Source of the DNA: G963720475 sp963720475
GTDB lineage: Bacteria; Actinomycetota; Thermoleophilia; Solirubrobacterales; Thermoleophilaceae
Length of the DNA stretch: 64,000 nucleotides
NCBI GenBank assembly: GCA_963720475.1
Contig: OY970394.1
Location: 1 to 64,000 of the forward strand
Direction: 5' to 3'
In this document: positions 36,501 through 45,604 of the stretch, in pieces
Layout: the number at the start of each line of letters is the position of its first letter
How positions within the stretch are numbered: the first letter of the stretch is position 1
Notes under the pieces: model-generated
The model's input: the letters and a program-made list of their open reading frames with translations, nothing else
Told to the model about the DNA's origin: nothing
Databases searched by the model: none
Program-made: the position numbers and the translations under genes

Positions 36501-38757
36501 GACCGCGCTCGCCGATAAGGAGGAGGTCTCGATCTACCAGCTCGGAATCGATCTCGGGACCACCTACACCGCGGCGGCGATCTACCGCGACGGCCGGGCC
36601 GAGATCGTCTCGCTCGGCAGCCGCGCCGCCGTCGTCCCGTCGGTCGTCTTCCTCGGCGAGGACGAAGCGGTCCTGACCGGCGACTCCGCCAACCGCCGCG
36701 CCGTCTCCGATCCCACCCGCGTCGCACGCGAGTTCAAGCGCCGCGTCGGCGACCCGACCCCGATCCTCGTCGGCGGCACGCCGCTGTCGGCGGAGGCGCT
36801 GATGGCGATGATGCTGCGCTGGACGATCGACCGCGTCAGCGAGCAGGAGGGCGGCCCGCCCACCTGCATCGGCGTCAGCCTCCCGGCGAACTGGGGCAAG
36901 TACAAGCACGACCTGCTCGAGCAGACGATCCGGCTGGCCGACCTGTCGCACCCCTTCACCACCCTCTCCGAGCCCGAGGCCGCGGCGACCTACTACGCCT
37001 CTACCCAGCGCGTCGCGCCGGGCGATCTCGTCGGCGTCTATGACCTCGGCGGCGGGACCTTCGACGCCTGCGTGCTTGCGATGCGCCACGATGGGTTCGA
37101 GTTCGTCGGCACACCGGAGGGCGTCGAGCATCTCGGCGGAGTGGATTTCGACGAGGCCGTCTTCGCCCACGTGATCGCGAGTCTCGACGGCGCGGTCGAG
37201 TCGCTCGACCAGTCGGACCCCGGGGTCATCGCCGCGCTGGCGCGCCTACGCCAGGACTGCGTCGACGCGAAGGAGGGCCTCTCGACCGACACCGAGGTCT
37301 CGATCCCCGTGCTCCTGCCGGGCGCCCACTCCGAGGTCGTCATGACGCGCGAGCAGTTCGAGGGCATGATCCAGACGCCGATCCAACAGTCGATCGCAGC
37401 GCTGCGGCGAGCGCTCGACAGCGCGGGCATCGAGGCGGAGGATCTTTCGACGATCCTGCTCGTCGGCGGCTCGTCGCGGATCCCGCTGGTGGCGAAGCTT
37501 GTGTCGGAGGCGTTCGGCCGCCCCGTGGCGGTCGACGCCCACCCCAAGCACGCCGTCGCGCTCGGCTGCGCGCTCGCCGCGGGTCGCGCGCAGGAGCGCG
37601 CGAGCGGAGTCTCGGAGTCCGCGGCCGTGGGGGTCGCCTCGCCACCGCACGAACCTCCCAAACCGAGGGCAGAACCAGCCGAACGTCCCGAATCCCATGC
37701 TGGGGCGGGGCAAAAGGGACGTTCGGCGTCGGTGGGGCGGCGGCGGCTCGGGCTCGCCGCCGGGGTCGCGGCGCTGGCCGCGATCATCGTCGGGATCGTG
37801 CTGCTGGCCGGCGGCGGGGACGACGACGGCAAGGACTCCCTCGGCGGCAGGAAGGCTGCGCGCGGGGCGCCGCTGAAGGGCAGCTGGCGAGCGCTGCCCG
37901 ACACGCCCACCCCGCGCCAGCAGGTCGCGGCGACGCTCGCGGCCGGCACGGTCTGGATCATGGGCGGTCTGACGGGGGCGAACGCGACCCGCGCCGTCGA
38001 GGGCTACGACCCGATCATCAACTCCTGGACCCGCGGGCCGAGCCTGCCCGTGACACTGCACCACGCGATGGGGGTCACCTTCAACGACGAGATCGTCGTA
38101 ATCGGGGGCTGGATTCCGCGCGGCTCCGACCTGACCGCGACCTCGTCGGACAGGGCCTTCGCGCTCCGCGGCTCGAAGTGGGTCGAGCTCCCCCGGCTGA
38201 AACACGCGCGCGCCGCCGGTGCCGCAGCCGTCGCCGACGGCAAGATCGTCGTCGTCGGCGGCCAGCGCGATGGCAAGCTCGTCGAGGAGACCGAGGTCTT
38301 CGACGGCAAGAGCTGGACGGACGCGGCGAAGATGCCGACCCCGCGCGAGCACCTCGCCGCCGCGTCCGACGGCAAGAACGTCTACGCGGTCGGCGGGCGC
38401 GAGCTCGGGTCCGATCGCAATACGGCCGCGCTCGAGCGCTTCGACCCGAGCGCGAACGCTTGGAAGGAGCTCGCCGACATGCCGACACCCCGCGGCGGAC
38501 TTGGAGCCGCGGTCACGGGCGGGCGCCTCTACGCGGTCGGGGGAGAGGAGCCGACGGTCGCGCTGCGAACGGTCGAGGCGTTCAGCATCTCGAGCGGTCA
38601 GTGGTCGGTCGCGCCGAGCCTGCCGGGGGCGCGCCACGGGCTCGGCGTGGCCGCTCGCGACAAGTTCGTCTACGCGGTCGACGGGGCGGCGGAGCCAGGC
38701 CACGTGGACTCCAGCCGCCAGGCCGCGCGCCTGCTGGCACCGTCCGCGCAGAACTAG
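36484..38757 (+). CDS. Hsp70-like ATPase fused through a TM to a Kelch propeller
   Basis: 757 aa. Residues about 18-375 are an Hsp70/actin-fold ATPase (GIDLGTTYTAAA at 21-32, VYDLGGGTFDACVL, LLVGGSSRIPLV); the substrate-binding half of true DnaK is missing. After a charged linker comes a TM (about 423-444) and then five or so Kelch repeats (IMGGLTGANATRAVEGYDP, YAVGGRELGSDRNTAALERFDP, YAVGGEEPTVALRTVEAFS), probably outside the membrane. The start is uncertain: GTG 36484 lies in a palindrome, while AAGGAGGAGG (36517-36526) points to a start near 36527-36532, where only GTC or ATC codons exist. Located between two kinases with similar architecture, so probably part of one signalling set. Confidence 0.85.
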   Translation: MNARSRTALADKEEVSIYQLGIDLGTTYTAAAIYRDGRAEIVSLGSRAAVVPSVVFLGEDEAVLTGDSANRRAVSDPTRVAREFKRRVGDPTPILVGGTPLSAEALMAMMLRWTIDRVSEQEGGPPTCIGVSLPANWGKYKHDLLEQTIRLADLSHPFTTLSEPEAAATYYASTQRVAPGDLVGVYDLGGGTFDACVLAMRHDGFEFVGTPEGVEHLGGVDFDEAVFAHVIASLDGAVESLDQSDPGVIAALARLRQDCVDAKEGLSTDTEVSIPVLLPGAHSEVVMTREQFEGMIQTPIQQSIAALRRALDSAGIEAEDLSTILLVGGSSRIPLVAKLVSEAFGRPVAVDAHPKHAVALGCALAAGRAQERASGVSESAAVGVASPPHEPPKPRAEPAERPESHAGAGQKGRSASVGRRRLGLAAGVAALAAIIVGIVLLAGGGDDDGKDSLGGRKAARGAPLKGSWRALPDTPTPRQQVAATLAAGTVWIMGGLTGANATRAVEGYDPIINSWTRGPSLPVTLHHAMGVTFNDEIVVIGGWIPRGSDLTATSSDRAFALRGSKWVELPRLKHARAAGAAAVADGKIVVVGGQRDGKLVEETEVFDGKSWTDAAKMPTPREHLAAASDGKNVYAVGGRELGSDRNTAALERFDPSANAWKELADMPTPRGGLGAAVTGGRLYAVGGEEPTVALRTVEAFSISSGQWSVAPSLPGARHGLGVAARDKFVYAVDGAAEPGHVDSSRQAARLLAPSAQN

Positions 38758-38796
38758 CACAGGAGCGGGCTTGCGGCCCGCCGCTCCCAGCGGCGG

Positions 38797-38802
38797 TATA
38801 AC
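38797..38802 (+). promoter_or_regulatory. -10 box of Ser/Thr kinase gene 2
   Basis: TATAAC, 6 nt before the ATG at 38809; leaderless spacing. Confidence 0.5.
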
Positions 38803-38808
38803 CACCCC

Positions 38809-40875
38809 ATGCCGGACCTCGACGTAGGCTCGACCGTCGCCGGCTGCCGGATCGACGGAGTGGCCGGAGTCGGCGGCATGGGCACGGTCTACCGCGCGAC
38901 CCAGCTCGAGCTCGACCGCCCCGTCGCGCTGAAGGTGATCGCCTCCGAGATCGCCGAGGACCAGGGATTCCGCGCGCGCTTCCAGAGCGAGGCCACGATG
39001 TCGGCGTCGATCGAGCACCCGAACGTCGTGCCCGTGTACGCGACGGGCGACGAGAGTGGCGTGCTCTACATCGTGATGCGCTTCGTCGATGGGACCGACC
39101 TGCGCGCGCTGATCACCCGCGAGCGAGGACTCGAGGCGGAACGGACGGCGGCGATCCTCGGCCAGGTGGCCGACGCGCTCCATGCCGCGCACGAGAAGGG
39201 GCTGATCCATCGCGACGTCAAGCCGGCGAACGTGCTGCTCGCCGACGAAGGGTGGGACGACCACGTCTATCTGACCGACTTCGGCATCGCCCGCCATGTG
39301 GACTCGGTCCGCGGCGTAACGCGGACTGGCACGGTGGTCGGGACGGTGGACTACCTCGCGCCGGAGCGGATCGAGGGCGAGCGCGGCGGGGCGAGCTCGG
39401 ACATCTACGCGCTCGGCTGCGTCCTGTTCGAGTGCCTCACGCGACATGTCCCGTACGCGCGCGACAACGACATCGCCAAGATCTACGCGCACCTAAATGC
39501 GGAGGTACCGTCGGCGCACGCCGAGCGGCCCGACATCCCGCCGGAGATCGACGACGTGCTCGCGCGTGCGCTCGCAAAGCGCCCGGAGGACCGCTACGAG
39601 ACGACGCTCGAGTTCGCCGACGCGCTCGACGCTGCGGTGCCTGCCGCCGAGACGGAGCCTGTTCCGGAACCTGAGCCTCCGCCGGCGCCGCCGCCACCGC
39701 CTCCGCCTCCGCCGCCCCCGGAGCCCGAGCCCGAACCGGAGCCCGAGCCCGAACCGGAGCCCCCAACCGAGCCGACCACGGACGACGCGGTCACGCCACC
39801 GCCGCCGCTCGAACCGCCGACCACTGCTCTGCCCGCCGACAAGCCCCACAACCGCCGCGGCATGATCGTGATCGCCGGCGGCGTGCTGCTCGTCCTCGCC
39901 GCGATCGCAGGGGCCGCGCTGATCGCCTTCGGTGGAGGCGACGGCGACTCGGGCGGCCAGACCTTCTCCGACGAACCCGGCGTCGGGGGTGGCGAGCGCA
40001 ACACCGGCGGCAACCGAAGCGGGGCGCCGAGGGCCGGCGAGCCGATCGACGTCGGCCAGGCCCCCGACGGCATCACCGTCGGGGGCGGGTTCGTCTGGGC
40101 GGCCACCGGGGCCGACAACGCCGTCGCCAAGATCGATCCGCAGACCCGCCGCCTGAGCGGCGAGCCGATCGAGGTTGGCGCGGATCCCGACGTCCCGGTG
40201 GTCCTCGGCGACACGGTCTGGGTGACGAACACCGGCGACGGCACGCTCTCGCGCTTCGGCGTCGAGGATGGCGAGTCGCGTGGCGATCCGATCCCGGTGG
40301 GGCGCAAGCCCGAGGGCCTCGCGGGCGCGGAGCGGGCGCTCTACATCGCTGTCGCCGGCGACGACGGCGTCCGCCGGATCGACGCCGACACCGACCAGCT
40401 CGGGCCGCTGATCGAGGTGGGCGGCGAGCCGTACGACGTCGCGCTCGGGTTCGGGGGCGCGTTCGCGACCAGCGCGGGCGACGGGACGCTCGTGCGGGTG
40501 GAGTTCGACGACGCGCGACGTCGAGCGCGTCGCGGTCGGCCGCAACCCGCGCGGCCTGGCGACCGGTGAGGAGCGCTGTCTGGGTGGCGCTGAGCGACGA
40601 GGACGAGGTCGTCCGCGTGGACCCGCAGAGCCTCGAGGTGACCGACCGGATCGCCGGTCGGCGACCGCCCGTACGGGATCGTCGCGGCGGGCGGAGCCGT
40701 CTGGGTGGCGAACCGCGGCGCGGGCACCGTCATACGGATCGACGCCAGGACCCGGAAGGTGACCGACACGGTCGAGGTCGGCGCCGAGCCGGTCGGAGTC
40801 GCGATCGGCGAGGGCGCGGTCTGGGTGACGAACTTCGGCGCGAACAGCGTCACGCCGATCACCGAGGACGAGTAG
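38809..40875 (+). CDS. membrane Ser/Thr kinase with extracytoplasmic beta-propeller (frameshifted)
   Basis: A Hanks-type kinase domain (K42, HRD 134-136, DFG 157-159) is followed by a Pro/Glu linker (about 283-345), a TM (about 352-375) and repeated YVTN/NHL-like propeller blades (DGITVGGGFVWAATGADNAVAKIDP; VWVTNTGDGTLSRF). The end is broken: frame changes near 40515, 40575 and 40656 must be corrected to read VERVAVGRNPRGLA, VWVALSDEDEVVRVDP and VWVTNFGANSVTPITEDE to the TAG at 40873-40875. The three changes sum to zero, and the total length of 2067 is a multiple of 3. A sensor-type kinase whose propeller may bind a wall component. Confidence 0.87.
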
Positions 40876-40882
40876 CCGCGGG

Positions 40883-43242
40883 CTAGCGCGCGCGGAAGTA
40901 CGGTCCGGTCGAGCGCGCGGCGGTCCAGCGCAGCTCGTGCGGGCGCTCGAGCCGCTCGCGATCCGATCGAGGCGAACAACATGCTGCGCTTGACGTCGCC
41001 GACGCCCGGCTTTGCGTAGTCGCACACCCCGTTCGGGAAGATCCGCCGCAGCTCGACCTGCTGGGCGGCGCTGAAGCGACACCTTGTAGTCGCTCATGTC
41101 CACCGCCCGCAGGCGGCACTTGATCACGTCGTCGGACAATGGCCCGCCGGCGACGATCCGCGTGCCCGCCTTCGCCGGCGCGATCGTTCTGGCAGAGGCC
41201 GATGTCCTTGTCCTGCCGCTCGGGGAGATTGACCTGGAGCGGGATCGACACTCCGGGGAAGAGGCCCGGGAAGAGCTGGATCAGGAGCCCGGCCGGAAGG
41301 GTGAGCGCGTCCGGCGCGTCGAGGCTCGCCCCGGCCGCAACGATGCAACGGTCGCCGCGCGGATGCCGGCTTCGCGCGTGCCACCGCGGCCGCGTCACCG
41401 CGATCACCGCTGCGGTCGAGCGCGTCGATCCAGGTGTCGATCACGGGCTGCGCGTCGGACGGCAGCGAGATCCCGCGCCAGATCGACTGGTTCGCCTCGA
41501 GCCCGCGGCGCCGCAGCCGGGCACGCACCTCGAACGGACGCACGACGTCATGGATGTCGGCGACCGGGATCAGGTCGAGGTAGGTCGCGAGGTCGATCAC
41601 CGGCGTGCGGTGGAGCGCCCCACGGCCGATCACCCCGCCGAGGCGGTACGCGCGTTCGGCGGTGCGCGTCGTCATCGAGTTGCGCTCGGCCTGACGGCGG
41701 GCGTCGAGGTCGTAGCCGCCAACCTCGCGGTTGAGGTCGATGAACTGCTCGGCGGAGATCGAGCCGGCGTTCAGCGCCAGCAGCCCGTACTGGACGCCGA
41801 CGTTGTCGTACGGGCGCCGCGCGGCGCCGGTCTTGGCGTCGCGTCCCCAGATGTTGACCGTCGCGTCCTGGAGCGTGCAGCGGACACCCTTCGGGTTCTT
41901 GTCGCGGTCGTAGCGAACGGCCCGCGGCACCGGCGCCGTCGCAGCCGCGCGCCGGGTCGAGCCGCGAGAGGAACGTCGAGCGCCACGAGGCGCAGATGTC
42001 GGCGGTGACGTGGCCGCCGACCGCGGCCTTCTGCGCGTCGGTCCAGCTGATCCCGGCCCGCGCCCAGTAGTCGGTCAGCAGGCCGCAGTCGACTACCGAC
42101 ATCGCCGTCGAGACGACGTCGGTGAACGAGGCGACCGGGATCGCGGCGTCGAGCATGCCGGGTGCGTTGTTGGCGGCGTTGTACTGCTGCAGTGCGCCGC
42201 CCGAGCCGCCGACGCCGATTGTGCGCTCGATAGGCCCGTAGCGCTCGCGTATGTGCTCCTTCATCAGCATCAACGTCTCGGCGCTGACGAGCGGGTTGCA
42301 GTAGACGCCGAAGGTCGTGAGCGTCGAGTGCGCGACGAGGTCGCCCTCGGCGACGCGCTCGGTGAGGCCGTAGATGTTCGCGAACAGCGTGTCGGCGTTG
42401 GCCTCGCGCGGGACGCCGCCGAGCACGTTCGAGGGCTGCGAGCTGCCCTGGCGGTAGCCGACGCCGCAGCTCTCCCCGAATGCGTAGGTGATCCGCCCGC
42501 TCCAGTTCGTGCGTTGGGAATCGTCCTTGCCGCGGGCGCGCGGGTCGTCGAGCACGGCGATCCGCCCGATCCCGCGGTTGATCGTCGCCGTCTCGACCCG
42601 CACGACGAACGGCACCACCTTTCCCTTGCTCGTCCGCGTCACGGCGGTGTCGGCCGGATAAGGCGCGTAGGGGTCCTTGAGCTCCTGGTAGCCGAGGTCC
42701 GTGCGCGAGCGGTAGAACCACTGCACGCGCGTCTTGATCGAGCAGTGGTCGTCGATCGCCTTGCCGAGCCCGGAGCGCTCGGTCTCGCAGTAGAACGGCT
42801 TCTGATGCGGCCCGGACATGACCGGCCCGGTGACGGGGTGGTTCACGACCTGGAGCGCGACCCGGCGGTGGAGCTTGCCGCGGCGGACCTTTGCGACGAG
42901 CTTGTTCGTCCCCTTCTTGAGTCCCTCGACGAGCGCGCGCCGCTCGTTGCCGACGGGCGCGCCGAGCGCCCCGCTCACGTTCTTGCCGTTGCGCGCGAGG
43001 CTGACGACGTCGCCGTCGCGCAGGCCACGCACCGCGACGAGCACGTCGCCGCCCGTCACGGCCTTCGCCATCGCCGAGATCGTCGCCAGCTCGACCTGCC
43101 CGCCCGCGAGCGGCGGCGTCCTCTTCGAGAAGAAGTCGGCCGTTACGTTCGCGCTGCCGGGCCCGGCCGCGCCGTCGGCCGTCGCCGGCGCGATCACGGC
43201 CACGCCGGCGCAGAATGCGAGTACCCCTCCCCTGAACCGCAC
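40883..43242 (-). CDS. secreted esterase-like protein, DUF6351-type (several frameshifts)
   Basis: The first 430 residues are one frame: a signal peptide to about residue 25, then a beta-rich region (VALQVVNHPVTGPVMSGPHQ) and an alpha/beta-hydrolase-like core with GVGGSGGALQQY as nucleophile elbow, resembling tannase/DUF6351 proteins. From about 41935 the coding sequence jumps between frames (near 41935, 41355, 41185, 41075 and 40985): VPRAVRYDRDKNPKGVRC, LPAGLLIQLFPGLFPGVSIPLQVNLPE and FPNGVCDYAKPGVGDVKR are all family-like but in different frames. The likely end is the TGA-type stop at 40883. The gene start is GTG with TAACAT 6 nt upstream. Exact length cannot be given. Confidence 0.72.
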
Positions 43243-43248
43243 GCCCCC

Positions 43249-43254
43249 ATGTTA
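43249..43254 (-). promoter_or_regulatory. -10 box of the DUF6351-like gene
   Basis: TAACAT on the minus strand, 6 nt from the GTG at 43242. Confidence 0.5.
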
Positions 43255-43281
43255 TTTGCGCGCGGAAGAGGCCGGCGCCAC

Positions 43282-43287
43282 TACTCT
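43282..43287 (+). promoter_or_regulatory. -10 box of the secreted propeller gene
   Basis: TACTCT, 8 nt upstream of the ATG at 43296. With the box above it makes a 53-bp back-to-back promoter region. Confidence 0.45.
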
Positions 43288-43295
43288 CAACGACA

Positions 43296-45047
43296 ATGAG
43301 GGCGGGGAGAAACCTGGTCGTGGGGGCAATCGCGGCGTGTCTGGCGCTTCCGGCGTCCGCCGCCGGCGCCGCTCCGATCCCGATTCCCGACTTTCCGACC
43401 GGCAACGACGCGCCGGATTTCATCGGCTCGGCGGCGACGCCCGACCCCGTCGCGGCGCCGGCGATCCCGCGGCATCCGCAGATGGCGCCCAACGGCCTCT
43501 CGAACCTCCACGACGACGCGTACATGAGCGACACCTACACGTGGTCGGGCCCGCTCGGGCGCGGGATGACGATGAAGAGCACCTTCCTCGAGGGAGTCTG
43601 CGGCTCGATCACCTTGGACACCCGCGGGCGGATCGTGACGATCTGCGTCGGCCTCGAGGGGCCGAAGCTGGTGCTGATGGACGCGCGCACGCTCGAAACG
43701 CTGGCGGTCCGCTTCCTCCCGCCGCGACAGTCGGTCGCCGCGAACCCGTTCCAGGACTTCGCCGGCGGCGGCTACTTCTATCTCGACGACCAGGACCGCG
43801 TCGTCGCGCCGACCACGACCCGGCACATCATGGTGATCGCGGTCAAGGGGAACGACTTCCAGACGATCCGCGACTACGACGTCTCGTCGCTGCTGGCCGG
43901 CAACGACAAGATCGTCTCGACGCTGCCCGACTGGTCCGGACGGATCTGGTTCGTGTCGGGCCTCGGCAAGGTCGGCACGATAGATCCGCACACCGGAACG
44001 CCGAAGATCTTCGACACCCGCGAGGTGATCGCGAACTCGTTCTCGGTGGACGAGGACGGGGGCGTCTACATCGTCACCGACGGAGCGATGTACCGCTTCG
44101 ACCCCGACTCCGACGGTGCGCCGAGGGTGACGTGGCGCGAGCGCTACGCGAACACGGGTGCCCAGAAGCCGGGCCAGTCGAGCGCGGGCTCGGGCACGAC
44201 CCCGACGGTGATGGGCCGCGACCTCGTCGCGATCACCGACAACGCCGACCCGATCCGCATCGTCGCCTACCGCCGCGCGAAGCAGGTCAAGGGCCCGCGC
44301 GAGGTTTGCGCGGTGCCGGTCTTCCCCAAGGGCAGGGGTTCGACCGACCAGTCGCTGATCGGCACGCACAAGTCGCTGATCGTGGAGAACAACTACGGCT
44401 ACACCGGTCCGACCGCCGTGCTCGGCGCGCCGACGACGGAGCCCGGCCTCGCGCGCGTGGACGTGAGCAACGACCGCAAGGCCTGCAAGACGATCTGGAC
44501 GAGCGACGAGATCGCGCCCTCGGTAGTGCCGAAGGTCTCGCTGCGCAACGGCCTCGTCTACACCTACACGAACGAGCGCGACTCGCGCGATCCGTGGTAC
44601 CTCACCGGACTCGACTTCCGCACCGGCAAGACCGTGTTCAAGGCACTCGCGGGTCAGAGCCTGGGCGTCAACAACAACTACGCGCCTGTGACGATCGCGC
44701 CCGACGGGACCGTCTATGTGGGCGTTCTCGGCGGGATGGTGATGCTGCGCGACGCCCGCGACCCGAACGAGGTCGAGCCACGCGCGCCGCGGATCGCGAT
44801 GGCGCTCAAGCGCTCGAAGGGCGGCGGATTGCGCGCATCGCTGAGCGGAGAGGGCAACGGCCTCGTCGCGAGCGTGGACTACCGGATCGCGGGCAAGGCG
44901 GCGGCGAAGCGGTCGAAGACCTCGCCCTTCCGGCGGACGCTGCGCCAGGCCGGGCTGCAACGCGGCAAGCGCTACACGGCGAGCGCGCGCGTGAAGCTGC
45001 GCGACGGCCGCAGCTTCACCTACAAGGCGCGCTTCACCCGCCGCTGA
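43296..45047 (+). CDS. secreted beta-propeller-like protein of unknown function
   Basis: 583 aa. A signal peptide (to about residue 27, ASAAGAAP) is followed by repeated WD/YVTN-like strands (ITLDTRGRIVTICVG, GGGYFYLDDQDRVVAPTT, WSGRIWFVSGLGKVGTIDP, VDEDGGVYIVTDGAMYRF, IAPDGTVYVGVLGGMVML), suggesting a propeller fold that resembles PQQ- or strictosidine-synthase-like proteins. A basic C-terminal domain of about 85 residues resembles those of its secreted neighbours. No catalytic motif is obvious. It is divergent from the DUF6351-like gene. Confidence 0.75.
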   Translation: MRAGRNLVVGAIAACLALPASAAGAAPIPIPDFPTGNDAPDFIGSAATPDPVAAPAIPRHPQMAPNGLSNLHDDAYMSDTYTWSGPLGRGMTMKSTFLEGVCGSITLDTRGRIVTICVGLEGPKLVLMDARTLETLAVRFLPPRQSVAANPFQDFAGGGYFYLDDQDRVVAPTTTRHIMVIAVKGNDFQTIRDYDVSSLLAGNDKIVSTLPDWSGRIWFVSGLGKVGTIDPHTGTPKIFDTREVIANSFSVDEDGGVYIVTDGAMYRFDPDSDGAPRVTWRERYANTGAQKPGQSSAGSGTTPTVMGRDLVAITDNADPIRIVAYRRAKQVKGPREVCAVPVFPKGRGSTDQSLIGTHKSLIVENNYGYTGPTAVLGAPTTEPGLARVDVSNDRKACKTIWTSDEIAPSVVPKVSLRNGLVYTYTNERDSRDPWYLTGLDFRTGKTVFKALAGQSLGVNNNYAPVTIAPDGTVYVGVLGGMVMLRDARDPNEVEPRAPRIAMALKRSKGGGLRASLSGEGNGLVASVDYRIAGKAAAKRSKTSPFRRTLRQAGLQRGKRYTASARVKLRDGRSFTYKARFTRR

Positions 45048-45076
45048 GCCCGCGCCGCCGGCACGGCGGCACCCGG

Positions 45077-45538
45077 CTAGTGGGCCACGATCCCGCGCTT
45101 CTCGAAGTAGCGCTGGTGGTAATCCTCCGCGCGCCAGAAGTCGGACGCCGACGTGATCTCCGTCGCGATCGGCTTGCGGAAGCGCGGCTCCGCACGCTCC
45201 TTCGACTCCTCCGCGATGCGACGCTGGTCGTCGTCGTAGTAGAAGATCGCCGTGCGGTACTGGGTCCCGAAGTCGGGGCCCTGGCGGTTCATCTGGGTCG
45301 GGTCGTGGATGTCCCAGAAGCGCTCGACGAGCTGCGCGTAGGAGATCTTCTCGGGGTCGAACGTGACCTCGACCACCTCGGCGTGGCCGGTGTCGGCCGA
45401 GCAGACCTGCTCGTAGGTGGGCTCACGCGTCTCCCCGCCCGAGTAGCCGACGGCTACTTCAACGACGCCGTCGAGCTCGCGGAACGCCGTTTCGACGCCC
45501 CAGAAACAACCCGCCCCGAACATTGCCTTCTCGAGCAT
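45077..45538 (-). CDS. msrA: peptide methionine sulfoxide reductase MsrA
   Basis: 153 aa. Reduces the S-epimer of methionine sulfoxide in damaged proteins. The catalytic GCFWGVE has its cysteine at residue 11; YSGGETREPTYEQVCSADTGHAEVVEV and DFGTQYRTAIFYY are diagnostic. The second cysteine (VCSADTGHAE) may be the resolving residue. The ATG is preceded by GAGGAGGGCG, a strong ribosome site, and by a 22-bp palindrome at 45565-45586. Confidence 0.96.
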   Translation of the reverse strand: MLEKAMFGAGCFWGVETAFRELDGVVEVAVGYSGGETREPTYEQVCSADTGHAEVVEVTFDPEKISYAQLVERFWDIHDPTQMNRQGPDFGTQYRTAIFYYDDDQRRIAEESKERAEPRFRKPIATEITSASDFWRAEDYHQRYFEKRGIVAH

Positions 45539-45564
45539 TCGCCCTCCTCGTCGCCGGTTTCAAA

Positions 45565-45586
45565 CTGAATAGTTACCCATTCAGTC
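45565..45586. promoter_or_regulatory. operator-like palindrome upstream of msrA
   Basis: ACTGAAT and ATTCAGT are perfect 7-bp inverted halves separated by 8 bases, 27 bp upstream of the msrA ATG. AT-rich within GC-rich DNA, the site also covers the most likely -10 sequence (AACTAT on the minus strand). A TetR-type repressor site is a reasonable reading. Confidence 0.55.
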
Positions 45587-45604
45587 GCCGGCGGGGGGTG
45601 GCCG

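Noticed and set aside
40500..41950. Programmed frameshifting
   Set aside because: Breaks are many, irregular in sign and without slippery sites or structures; sequencing or assembly error is simpler.
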